From Escarpia spicata (lineage: Eukaryota > Annelida > Polychaeta > Sabellida > Siboglinidae), in assembly GCA_963995525.1 (NCBI GenBank), contig OZ023213.1, positions 23,820,598 through 23,884,597 on the forward strand: a stretch of 64,000 nucleotides of DNA. Direction: 5' to 3'. The notes under the pieces were generated by a model that was given only the letters and a program-made list of their open reading frames with translations, made no database searches and was not told the origin of the DNA. Of the stretch, positions 1 to 11,163 are shown piece by piece. The position numbers and the translations under genes were made by a program. How positions within the stretch are numbered: position 1 is the first letter of the stretch; every line of letters begins with the position of its first letter.

Positions 1-1015
1 ATTAATTGCTAAAAATTTGTTTAATGTACAGTAAATCCGAGATATAATGAATTTCAGATGTAACAAATAAATTGTCTGGTCCCAAGTGATTTGTCATATC
101 CGAGGTTTATTGTATTTGCATATTGTGAAATGTATAATTTGTTGAAGACTGTTAGTCATTGTGATGAAGATATATGAAGATATATGATAATTAGATACAG
201 TGTTCATTTTAATCATTCGGATTATTGTAAGTATATTTTCAATGTATATTAACATTTTAATTATGTGGTATTTTGTTAAGTTTAATGTACAAATATTTAA
301 ATGCAGAAATAGCACTTATTTAATCAAATCATGTACGTATATTTTATTTTTATCGACCACAGGCATTACAGCCATGAAGTGAAAATTATGTTGTTGCGCT
401 ATTTTATGTACCCTGTAAATGTGTCTCTCATGTACTGTTATTTACGTTTTATAATTATGACAGGTAAGCAATAAAGGTGATATAATTCTCTTTGCCTCTT
501 CCATCACATCACTGATAGTATATAATAATTAACTTAGGGTAGTTAGGGTATTTTCTTACAAACATCTTTTTAGAGGTTCAGTTCAATGCCACACCAATAC
601 AGTCAAGTACACCACGATCTTTTACAGCATTCTGTTTGGAATATTGTCATGATCATTGTGCTCCAATATATATCACATTATACACGAACATGAATACACC
701 TACATTACCAGAGCGTAATTAGTTCGCTATTAGACTATCCCTTGTCTGTGTGAACTCCAGCTGTCTTGAGAGCAATAAACGATGATGCCACAGTGCCTTA
801 TGAATTCTATAATTATATACAACTAGTTCACACCCACCTGTGGGGGCAACAAACAGTGGTGCCCTCTGGGGAGTGTCACCACACAATTTGTTCACTGAAA
901 AAAGTAAATAATGCTAAATAACTACATTTGGTTTTTTCCTCAAATATATCTCCACTTGGTAGATCAGGAGGTCAATGGTCCAGGGAATGGAATGAACGTA
1001 GAGAGAGGCGAGTAA
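1..1015. other. AT-rich intergenic DNA with a diverged dispersed-repeat fragment at its end
   Basis: No gene is supported here; the short open frames are AT-rich and have no recognisable content. The last part (about 840-1015) resembles 20741-20900 in intron 9 of gene A and the matching place in gene B (about 48665-48850). Shared landmarks, in the same order, are a 'CTCTGG' block followed by 'TTCACC', a 'AAATAACTAC' block, and a 'GGTAGA(C/T)CA' block followed by 'CAATGGT(C/T)CAGG'. I infer a dispersed repeat of unknown class. Similarity is judged by eye. Confidence 0.45.
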
Positions 1016-2695
1016 ACCTTGGTACGTGGAAGGAGGTACACTTACAATGTACAAAACCTTGGCACATGGGAGAAGGTACACTTACAATGTACAAAACCTT
1101 GGCATGTGGGAGGAAGTACACTTACAATGTACAAAACCTTGGCACGTGGGAGGAGGTACACTTACAATGTACAAAACCTTGGCACGTGGGATGAGGTACA
1201 CTTACAATGTACAAAACCTTGGCACCTGGGAGGAGGTACACTTACAATGTACAAAACCTTGGCACGTGGGAGGAGGTACACTATCAATGTACAAAACCTT
1301 GGCACGTGGGAGGAGGTACACTTACAATGTACAAAACCTTGGCATGTGGGAGGAGGTACATTTACAATGTACAAAACCTTGGCACGTGGGAGGAGGTACA
1401 CTTACAATGTACAAAACCTTGTCACGTGGGAGGAGGTACACTTACAATGTACAAAACCTTTGCATGTGGGAGGAGGTACACTTACAATGTACAAAACCTT
1501 GGCACGTGGGAGGAGGTACACTTACAATGTACAAAACCTTGGCACCTGGGAAGAGGTACACTTACAATGAACAAAAACTTGGCACGTGGGAGGAGGTACA
1601 CTTACAATGTACAAAACCTTGGCACGTGGGAGGAGGTACACTTACAATGTACAAAACCTTGGCACGTGGGAGGAGGTACACTTACAATGTAAAAAACCTT
1701 GGCACGTGGGAGGAGATACACTTACCATGTACAAAACCTTGGCACGTGGGAGGAGGTACACTTACAATGTACAAAACCTTGGCACCTGGGAGGAGGTACA
1801 CTTACAATGTACACAACCTTGGCACCTGGGAGGAGGTACACTTACAATATACAAAACCTTGGCACCTGGGAGGAGGTACACTTACAATGTACAAAACCTT
1901 GGCACCTGGGAGGAGGTACACTTACAATGTACAAAACCTTGGCACCTGGGAGGAGGTACACTTACAATGTACAAAACCTTGGCACCTGGGAGGAGGTACA
2001 CTTACAATGTACAAAACCTTGGCACGTGGGAGGAGGTACACTTACAATGTACAAAACCTTGGCATGTGGGACGAGGTACAATTACAATGTACAAAACCTT
2101 GGCACGTGGGAGGAGGTACATTTACAATGTATAAAACCTTGGCACGTGTGACGAGGTACACTTAAAATGTACAAAACCTTGGCACGTGGGATGAGGTACA
2201 CTTACAAAGTACAAAACCTTGGCACCTGGGAGGGGGTACACTTACAATGAACAAAACCTTGGCACGTGGGAGGAGGTACACTTACAATGTACAAAACCTT
2301 GGCACGTGGGAGGAGGTACACTTACAATGTATAAAACCTTGGCACATGGGACGAGGTACACTTACAATGTACAAAACCTTGGCACGTGGGAGGAGGTACA
2401 CTTACAATGTACAAAACCTTGGCACGTGGGATGAGGTACACTTACAAAGTACAAAACCTTGGCACCTGGGAGGGGGTACACTTACAATGAACAAAACCTT
2501 GGCACGTGGGAGGAGGTACACTTACAATGTACAAAACCTTGGCACGTGGGAGGAGGTACACTTACAATGTACAAAACCTTGGCACGTGGGAGGAGGTACA
2601 CTTACAATGTACAAAACCTTGGCACCTGGGAGGAGGTACACTTACAATGTACAAAACCTTGGCACATGGGAGGAGGTACACTTACAATGTACAAA
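1016..2695. repeat. Minisatellite, 40-bp unit, about 42 copies
   Basis: A 40-bp unit containing 'CTTACAATGTACAAAACCTT' followed by a 'GGCACGTGGGAGGAGGTACA' block is repeated head to tail for 1680 bp, close to 42 copies. Variant positions are few and recur between copies, for example CGTGGG, CCTGGG and CATGGG, which suggests unequal exchange. Because 40 is not a multiple of three and the unit has no stop in any forward frame, all three forward frames stay open for long distances, up to about 380 codons. These are artefacts of the repeat, not genes: the same peptide cycles through all three frames. Confidence 0.97.
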
Positions 2696-3150
2696 GTTAG
2701 CATATTAATATAACAATTATTAAATTATTATAATTTATATGGCACAGCATGTGGTTGCGATTGACGCACTACTCATTTATAGATACAGGCCGGAAATAAA
2801 GTCGAGAGGTCAACTTGTTGATTTTGACATTTTAACTTCAACTAAGAAATGATTATGTATACTATGTTTTGTTAATGCATTTGTCTGAGAACTGTGTGTA
2901 ATTATGCAAACTTGCTTTTGAAATAGAGAACTTGCATGCACACATGTTAATGGAAAACTTTTAGAGCATTAATTCTTAGAACTATTTTTCCTTAAGATAA
3001 TATTATGTAACTTTGCACACATACATGTGCGCTGGCACAATAGCATTGATGTCATGGGAAAACACTTGTTCTCCCCTTTCATAGTCTACACTAATAACCA
3101 GAAATTGAATGTGTGTGCGTGCGTGCGTGCGTGCGTGCGTGCGTGGTATA
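2696..3150. other. AT-rich non-coding DNA ending in a GTGC microsatellite
   Basis: No gene is seen. A short (GTGC)n tract of about 35 bp lies at 3110-3145. Confidence 0.6.
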
Positions 3151-3154
3151 TCAC

Positions 3155-3300
3155 AGGCGGATCCAGGGGGCTGGGGGGCACGTGCGCTACACCTTTGGAA
3201 TTTGGCCGCGCTATGACTGCGCTAGAATGGCGTGCCCCGTAGACCAATTTGAATATGTCCCCGTTACGTTCCTCGTTGACGTTCTGAAATATTGAGAACG
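3155..3300. repeat. Dispersed repeat fragment, similar to 8925-9045
   Basis: The run 'TTTGGAATTT...GCGCTA...TGCGCTAGA.TGGCGTGCCCC...TAGACC' occurs here and again at about 8960-9020 with the same order and spacing. Related G/C-rich pieces with 'CCCCTAGACTACC' occur at about 14930, 43235 and 8167. The class is unknown; it may be a SINE or DNA-element fragment. Confidence 0.5.
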
Positions 3301-3559
3301 TCGTCGCGAACATTTTCCAACAGCACGATGGCGGAATGGCTACAGCGGATCGGTAAAAGCTCCGGAAAGAAATTATACACCACCAATTATACGTCGTCGC
3401 TCGCGACGACTGCACTACAATGATAGCCAGTAAGAAAACCGAATATTATCTTGATGCTTGATGTACTAATCCCTTTACAGCTGTTCACAGCTAAACTGGG
3501 ATTTGTGCAGTGCGTAACGTCAGGGCAGTCGAACAAACAGGGAAAAAATTGTGTAGAAG

Positions 3560-5885
3560 GTTGTTCAAATTAGAGAAAGAAAAACAATGAAAACCAACAA
3601 AAAACAAACAAAAGCGCGGATAAAAACAAGTGGTGCACTATATACATAATGTTGTAGCTTTAAAGGATGTGGACGCCATGCAAGGGTTGCATTTCTCTGA
3701 TGGCTGGCATGGCGACACACAGGAAGGCTGGCAGTGATGGCGTGATGTGTAGAACAGCAGATGGTGGTAGTCTGTTCCATATGGATGCTGCTCTGGGGTA
3801 GAATGCATATTTATATGCATTGATGGTTGGAATTATTGTGTTGGTATATTTAAGTGGATGGTCGATTCTGTTGGAGATATGTGTGGCGTGCTGGAAACAT
3901 GGCGGAGGGCTGATGTTGACCATGTGGTAGTGGATTTGGTAAAACATTGATGCTTGTTGAATGAGGCGGCGTGTGTGGAGCGAGTCCCAGTTGAGTTTGT
4001 TTATGAGTGGTTTAATATGTGTTTCCTTTCGGTAGTCGGAGAAGATGAATCTTGCAGCATTTCTTTGGATCTGTTCTATACGGTTAATTTATGTTGCTGT
4101 GTTGGGATTCCAGACTTCACTGGCATATTCAACTTGTGGTCGGACAAGGGTTTGGTAAGCTGTTTCTTTGACATTTTGTGAGCAAGGTGACAGTGTTCTT
4201 CTTAAGAGTCCAAGTGTGCGGCTGGCTTTGGTGGTTATTTTGGTGCAATGGTCATTCCATCTTAGGTCATGTGATATTGTGACTCCAAGGTAGTCGTGCT
4301 TTTGAACATGGTTTAGTGATTTTCCCAGTAATGTATTTTGATATAGTTTGGGGTTTCGTTTGCGTGTGATGGTGAGGATTGCACATTTCTTAACATTGAA
4401 ATTCATTGACCACTTCTTAGTCCACGTTGTGAGGGTTTCTAAATCGTTGTGTAATATATGTTGATCGTTTGTGTTGTTTATTTCTCTGTATAAGATGCTG
4501 TCGTCTGCAAAGAGTTTGATTGTTGAATTTATTTGTTCCTTGATGTCGTTTATGTATAGAAGGAACAGGACCGGCCCCAGGACAGATCCCTGAGGAACTC
4601 CGGAAGTGACATTAGCCCAGGAAGAATGTGTGCCATTGACTGAAACAGATTGTATACGGTGGGATAAGAAGCTATTGATCCAGCCAAGAGTGTTGTTTCG
4701 GATGCCGTAGTAGTTTAATTTATCCGATAGGTGGTGATGAGCAACTTTATCAAACGCTTTACTGAAGTCAAGTAAGATTACATCAGTCTGACTTTTTTTA
4801 TTTAGTGTTTCTGACCAGTCATTAGTTGAGTGTATGAGTTGTGTTGTAGTTGAGAGGCGGTTCCTGAATCCATGTTGTTCATTAATAAGGATGTTATGAG
4901 TGTTAAGATGTTTGGCGACATGACTTAGGATTATGTGCTCCATGATTTTACAGCACAAGCAGGTCAAGGATATGGGTCGGTAGTTGGAGGCATCTGATTT
5001 TGGACCGCTCTTATGAATTGCTGTAACTAGTGCTTTGCGCCATTGTTTTGGGACTGTTGCTTGGTTATAGGATTGCTGGAATAGACATCTAAGAGCTGGA
5101 GCTAGTTCATTTGCAACAATTTTAAGGAAACGGGGTGACATTTCATCAGGACCGCATGCTTTTGATGGGCTTAGGCTAGATAATTGTTTGGCTATGCCGG
5201 CAGTTGTGACGTGTAAGTGAGGAATGGAGGTATATGGAGATGGACCTTTACTGTGCATTTGTGTATGTGTCTGCTTAGTAAAAACGCTTTGGAAATGTCT
5301 GTTCAATGCCTCCGCCTTATCATGATCTGTGCTACACATTTTATCAGAAGTTTTAAGTGTTGGGATTCCTAGGTTTTCTGTGCAAGTGAGTTTTACGTAT
5401 GACCAGAAAGATTTTGGGTTTGCAGTCATATTCTTGCCAATTATGTTGTTGACATAATCGTGGTGTGCTGAGCGGATACATTTTGTAACATAGTTGCGAT
5501 ATTCACGGTAGGCTTTCCAATCTGATGGGGTGTTTGTTTTATGGGCTTTTGAGAACAATTTATCACGTTTTCTCATCTTATGCTTGATTTCAGATGTTAT
5601 CCAAGGTAGATTTCGTTTTCCTTTAGTGAGTTTTGATGGAACAGTGTCATCCACAATTTTGTCCAGTCCATTTCTAATTGTTTCCCAGTTTGTGTCGACT
5701 GATTGTTCTTCAGGGTTTGAGGCTAAGAAGTTGTTGACGAAATCATGCACTTTGGTTTGCAGTGTTTTGGGGTCAATTCTGTCATAGAGGTATATATTTC
5801 TTTGTGGTTTCTTTTGTAACTTAGGTTTCATGTTGATATCAAACAGTACAATGCAATGGTCAGATAGCGGACAATGACAGAACGC
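3560..5885 (-). mobile_element. 5'-truncated non-LTR retrotransposon (jockey/CR1-like), one premature stop
   Basis: On the minus strand one reading frame runs from about 5885 to 3660. It starts at the end of an endonuclease domain (SDHCIVLFDI). It then has a full reverse transcriptase: 'NYRPISLTCLCCKIME', 'QHGFRNRLSTTTQL', 'LLDFSKAFDKV', 'SGVPQGSVLGPVLFLLYIND' and the catalytic 'LFADDS'. The C-terminal part has the typical 'IQRNAARFIF' and 'SIWNRLP' motifs. A single TAA at 4089-4091 breaks the frame, and the same frame then continues. The endonuclease N-terminus and ORF1 are missing, as expected after incomplete reverse transcription. A purine-rich, A-rich stretch at about 3560-3610 fits the 3' tail. 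The clade assignment is tentative. Confidence 0.88.
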
Positions 5886-8001
5886 TAATAACAAGAACAT
5901 GTTTCGCATTCTGAGATCACTCGACATACACAAAATGCAACTTCCTGAATTCTGCTCAGTGGAGGAAGGGTGTGATAAATTCTCACGTTTCTTCCAAGAA
6001 AAGATCGAGAAATTACTAATTAACTTGCACTACCGCATTGCCGTTGACCCGACAGAGGACGAGACACGTTGTTTTACTGACCCAATTCAAGTGTTCGAGC
6101 CAACTACTACAGCCGAAATCACTAATATTCTTGGCACTACGGATAAGACATGTTCACTTGATCCACTACCAACTAAGCAACTAAATGACAACATGGACAG
6201 TATTGTGCCTATCATCACACATATTGTAAACGCCTCACTCGAGGAGGCAGTCATGCCTGTGCTGCTTAAGCACGCAATTGTCCGGCCATTGCTCAAGAAA
6301 CAATCACTCAACAAGAAGATACTCAACAACTACCGTCCATTTAGCAACCTAAGCCATCTGTCAAAAGTCATAGAGAAAGTTATTGCGCGAAGGATCATCT
6401 CTCATATTTCCGGTCATCGAATGGAGGACTGTTTCCAATCAGCCTACCGGAAGAATCATTCAATTGAAACCGCACTATTGTGTGTAACAAATGCCATGAA
6501 AGCCGCTATAGACAATAGACAAGGCACGGCACTAGTTCTTGTTGACTTTAGTGCGGCCTTTGACACAATCACAAGATAATGATCGAGCGCCTTCGGTTGC
6601 GTTACGGTATTGTTGGCAAGGCGCTTGGCTGGCTGCAATCCTATCTGCAGGGCCGGCCCCAGCGTGTCGTCATTCGTGATGCGTCATCGAATACAACTTG
6701 CGTGACATCGGGTGTCCCACAGGGTTCGGTGCTGGGTCCTTTGTTATTCTCGTTGTACGTACAACCTATTGGCGACATAATCAGAGTGCATGGACTTTGT
6801 TTTCATCATTATGCGGATGATCTGCAATTGTACTGCCATTTTGACCTCACTGCGACTGCGTTGGCTGCTATTCTGCGATGTATGGAGGAGTGTCTAGATA
6901 TTGTAAAGATGACATCAAACTACATGTGCATGAACAACAATAAAACGGAATATCTTCCCGTAGTGCCAAAGACTGCCGCTGCGCTTATTGACGGCAGTGT
7001 GATACGCGTAGTTACGATTACTGCCTCAAGATGTGTGTTGGTGTCGTTATGGATCGCTACCTCGATTTTAAGAAGCTAGTTTCAAGCATCGTCAGTGTGT
7101 GCTCATTTCACCTGCGCCATATTAACCAGATGAGTCGTTATATCTCCCAACGACGACAAAGGAACGTGTCGTCAACGCCATTATTACATCACGGCTTGAT
7201 TACTGCAATTCACTTCTATACGGCACTTCTGTCAACAACATCGCTCGATTGCAGAGAATGCACAACTCTGCTGCTAGGTTAATCCTACGCCGCCCACGGA
7301 GTGACAGCGCCATGCCTTTGTTGTGCATTCTTCACTGGTTGACTGTAGCACACAAAATCGACTTTAAGCTATTAGTGTTTACATATAAAGCCGCGCATGG
7401 CGATGCCCCGACATATTTATGCGACCTTGTATGCCCATACAAACCAACAAGAGCCCTGCGCTCTACCAACAATAACATGTTAACGGTCCTGCGGACTTAT
7501 GTCAAAGCTGGGGACAGTTCGTTTGCGGTCGCCACGGCGACTTTGTGGAACACTTTGCCTAATGACATTGAAACGTCTGATTGTCTCTCTACTTTCAAGG
7601 CACGCTTAAAGACTCATTTTTTAGACTCTCGTTCTTGTCCAATGTGGCATAGTTTAGTCTCTGCATTGATTTGTTTTATATCTCTTATGTATTAATTAAC
7701 CTATTTATATATTTATTTTATACCTACATGTACATTAGTTCAGTTAAATGAATTGACAATGTCTTATTTCTACATAGAAATGTAGCTATGATAATTATTT
7801 TAGTATATTTATTTAAGTACTGTATTTATTTGTATTTTACTAATATAATTTTTTTAAGAATTTCTTTTAGAAAATGCATGTTTATTTAGCCATCATTATT
7901 ACCTCTATCTGGGTTCTACATGTTGTAAAGCGCCACGAACAATTTATAATTGGATCTGGCGCTATATAAAATAAAATATATTATTATTATTATTATTATT
8001 A
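5886..8001 (+). mobile_element. 5'-truncated CR1/L2-like non-LTR retrotransposon with (TTA)n tail
   Basis: The plus strand carries reverse-transcriptase pieces in order: a connector ending before 'NNYRPFSNLSHLSKVIEKV', 'DCFQSAYRKNHSIETAL', 'LVLVDFSAAFDTI', then after a frameshift near 6575 'SGVPQGSVLGPLLFSLYV' with 'HHYADDLQLY'. Further frameshifts lie near 7030 and 7250, before the C-terminal 'RMHNSAARLI' and 'LHWLTV' motifs. The 3' end holds 'GGCGCTATATAAAATAAA' and an exact (TTA)n tail at 7978-8001, typical of CR1/L2-type elements. The endonuclease is absent. It abuts the preceding minus-strand element head to head. Several frame breaks mean it is dead. Confidence 0.88.
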
Positions 8002-9730
8002 CATTTTCAACAGCCTCCCCCCGTTTCCGATGCCAGGATCTGACAGTGCAACGTACAACAGAATCGTACTGAAGCTCCGGCTCAAAGCCCACCTAATATG
8101 AATTTGGTTCGGAGGCCAGTGGATTTTGGCAAGCCTCGGGGGGATGCAGTTAGAGGTTTTGGAAGCCCTAGACTACCCCCTCTAGTTCCGCCCCTGTGTA
8201 CGTGTATGTATGTTTCGTTGACCTGAGATAACCGTTGTCGTATTCTCTACACGCCCCATCCACGTCACCCATACACGCCACTCCCCTCCCGTTCGGTAAA
8301 GTCAACATTCGGCTGTCAGACACAGAGACATTCGTGGGCCATAGGCACCCCCACATTTTCGTTGGCTCTAGGTAGACCCAGAGGCAGATCCAGACATGGT
8401 AGTCTACAGTAGGCCCAAAACAAAACCTCCATTGCACCGCCATTGATATTTTTCAAAAACCTAGCTCCACTGGCGCCGGAACGAATTTACTATAGGGTGG
8501 GCTGAATTTTAGCATAACTTTGGTGTCGGGTCATGACATCGGAAGACGGGGGTGTGAGCTGTTGAATATTGTTCTCCTTTACTTACTAAGTAAGTAAATT
8601 AGTGACACTTTAATAATGCATGTTAAATACTCAAACACATTGGGCCAACATTTAAACTATGTCCAGCTTGCAAAACTAATTGGGCCAATGAAGTATCAAC
8701 GAAACTTATGCAGTAGCCATCATTCTCGAAATCAAGTACATTCAATCCACAAATTGTTACTTTCGTGGGCTACTGGCCTTTCTTAGGCACTAGGCCCGTA
8801 CCCATTGTGCATACTGGATAATCAGCCAATGGTCAGACGGAGCGGCGGAGTATCTTGCAGCAGTCGGAAATTCGCCACGATAGACGATGTCGGGTTGGTC
8901 AAATGAACAACACACACTATCCTTCCAAAATCCATAGAGGGGGGCACTTGCCTCCCTAGACTTTTGGAATTTTGCCGAGCTATGCCTGCGCTAGAGTGGC
9001 GTGCCCCCTATAGACCTTTGTAATGTGCCCCCGTTTCGTACCCCGTATATTTGTAATAATAATGATACACGTGCGCTTTTGCTGTACCACGGATCAAAAC
9101 AGCTGTCGACACGGTCACCGTAGTATTGTCCACACCAAGAACAACTAAGCTATCACAGTCTTCTACAGCGGCACGCGGTTGAGGTGTCACGATGACCCTA
9201 AAATTACACTGTGGAACTTTCCATTTTGTTTCTACTTCTGTTTAGTTCGTTCTGATAAAATTTTGCTCGAGTATGTATCCAGGGTTTTTCCGGACACGTA
9301 ATACACTTGAAACAAATTTACGATGTGACGTTGGCACATGCAAACCTACCATTAATTAACTTCTTTATTCACAAGGGAAACAACAAGGCGACTTCGGGTT
9401 TGATTATTCGAGTATATTTCCAGGGTTTTTCCGGACACGTAGTGCACTTGAAACACATTTACGATAAATATAATTTGCACACCACACCTTTGTGTTAAAG
9501 GTGTTCTCAAATGAGACCCAAAAACAGTCGTAATTCCTCCTGAAACATAGACTGCTACTGCCGTGGACAGACCAAACTCACCGGCGGGTCATACTTCACA
9601 TTAGCCAATACTGCTACCGATTACTGGCATTGACACACACAAACATTTGACACAAAACAGGACTACCGCGCACACTGCGTCACAAGGGCGAGTAGATGAC
9701 ATTGTCTGTCGAGTCAGACCTCAGAGAGGT
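8002..9730. other. Non-coding DNA with repeat fragments
   Basis: No gene is supported. The stretch includes the dispersed fragment at 8925-9045 (see 3155-3300) and an imperfect direct repeat of about 58 bp at 9267-9324 and 9407-9464. The repeat copies are 140 bp apart and share 'CCAGGGTTTTTCCGGACACG' followed by 'CACTTGAAACA' and 'TTTACGAT'. The remainder shows nothing I recognise. Confidence 0.5.
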
Positions 9731-10277
9731 AGAGAGAAGGGGAGGGAGGGTGGTAGGGAAAGAGAGAGAGAGTGCGAGAGTGCGGGAGGGGAACGAGAGG
9801 GAGGGACAGAGAGGGGGGGGGGGGAGAGGGAGAGAGAGAGTGCGTTTGTGTAAGTGAATGAGTGAGTGAGCCAGCGAGTGAGAGAGGGAGAGAGAGTGAG
9901 TGTGTGTGTGAGTGAGTGAGTGAGTGAGTGAGTGAGTGAGTGAGTAAGTGAGTGAGTGAGTGAGAGATCGAGCGAGTGAGAGAGAGAGAGGGGGAGAGTG
10001 TGTGTGTGTGTGAGTGAGTGAGTGAGTGAGTGAGTGAGTGAGTGAGTGAGTGAGTGAGTGAGTGAGTGATCGAGCGAGTGAGAGAGAGAGAGGGAGAGTG
10101 TGTGTGAGTGAGTGAGCGAGTGAGAGATCGAGCGAGTGAGAGGGAGAGGGAGTGTGTGTGTGAGTGAGTGAGTGAGTGAGTGAGTGAGTGAGTGAGTGAG
10201 TGAGTGAGTGAGTGAGTGAGTGAGTGAGTGAGTGAGCGAGTGAGCGAGTGAGAGATCGAGCGAGTGAGAGTGAGAGG

Positions 10278-10330
<53 letters not shown>

Positions 10331-10910
10331 TGTGTGAGTGAGTGAGTGAGTGAGTGAGTGAGTGAGTGAGTGAGTGAGTGAGTGAGCGAGTGAGAGTGAG
10401 AGCGAGTGAGAGAGAGAGGGAGTGTGTGCGTGAGTGAGTGAGTGAGTGAGCGAGTGAGAGGTCGAGCGAGTGAGACAGAGAGGGAGTGTGTGTGTGAGTG
10501 AGTGAGTGAGTGAGTGAGTGAGTGAGTGAGTGAGTGAGTGAGTGAGTGAGTGAGCGAGTGAGAGATCGAGCGAGTGAGAGAGAGAGAGGGAGTGTGTGTG
10601 TGTGTTTAAGTGAGTGAGTGAGTGAGTGAGTGAGCGAGTGAGAGATCGAGCGAGTGAGAGAGAGAGGGAGTGTGAGTGAGTGAGTGAGTGAGTGAGTGAG
10701 TGAGTGAGTGAGTGAGTGAGTGAGTGAGTGAGTGAGTGAGTGAGCGAGTGAGAGGTCGAGCGAGTGAGAGAGAGAGGGAGTGTGTGCGTGAGTGAGTGAG
10801 TGAGTGAGTGAGTGAGTGAGTGAGTGAGTGAGTGAGTGAGTGAGTGAGTGAGTGAGTGAGTGAGTGAGTGAGTGAGTGAGCGAGTGAGCGGTCGAGTGAG
10901 TGAGAAAGAG
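9730..10910. repeat. Large (GTGA)n array with a higher-order pattern
   Basis: A purine-rich array of GTGA and GAGA units is punctuated by a recurring block of the form 'GAG(A/G)TCGAGCGAGTGAG' followed by a (GA)n, GGGAG and (GT)n run. The block recurs at about 9966, 10070, 10126, 10255, 10452, 10565, 10643, 10754 and 10890. The long open frame on the minus strand (cycling LTHS) is an artefact of the 4-bp period. Confidence 0.95.
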
Positions 10911-11163
10911 TGTGTGAGCGTGTGCGCGTGCTAGTGTGTGAGCGTGCGTGCGTGTTTGTGTATGTGTGCTTGCGCGCGCGCATGTGTGTTTGTGCGTAAG
11001 TGATTGAATCAGTGAGAGAGAGAATGTGTGTGAGTACATATTGTACGCGCGTACGCGCGTACGTGCGTGTGTGTGACTAAGACCGATTCATATGGACGTG
11101 ATTTCTGTTTACGTTAGAACAAGTTCAGACCCCAGTAATTTCTTTGAATTCCAAGGCAATTCT
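10911..11163 (-). repeat. Anchor sequence of a GTGA/TCAC-array repeat family, minus orientation
   Basis: Read on the minus strand, this gives 'ATATGAATCGGTCTTA', CA/CG-rich spacer, 'ACAATATGTACTCACACACA', then 'TCTCTCTCACTGATTCAATC' leading into the TCAC array. The same order occurs on the plus strand at 38535-38670, and a more diverged version at 23028-23120. Homology with 38460-38545 (reverse complement) continues through 'GACGTGATTTCTG' to 'ATTTCTTTGAATTCCAAGGCAA' near 11163. Confidence 0.65.

Noticed and set aside
1026..2165. Long open frames (up to about 380 codons) over the 40-bp repeat
   Set aside because: The same peptide appears in all three forward frames because the unit is 40 bp and lacks stops. 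There is no start context, splice signal or homology. Repeat artefact.
1016..2695. Possible CRISPR-like array
   Set aside because: Units are contiguous with no unique spacers, in an animal genome with no cas genes. Ordinary minisatellite.
9714..11039. 441-codon Leu-Thr-His-Ser open frame on the minus strand
   Set aside because: Translation of a GTGA/TCAC microsatellite; no domain and no unique sequence.
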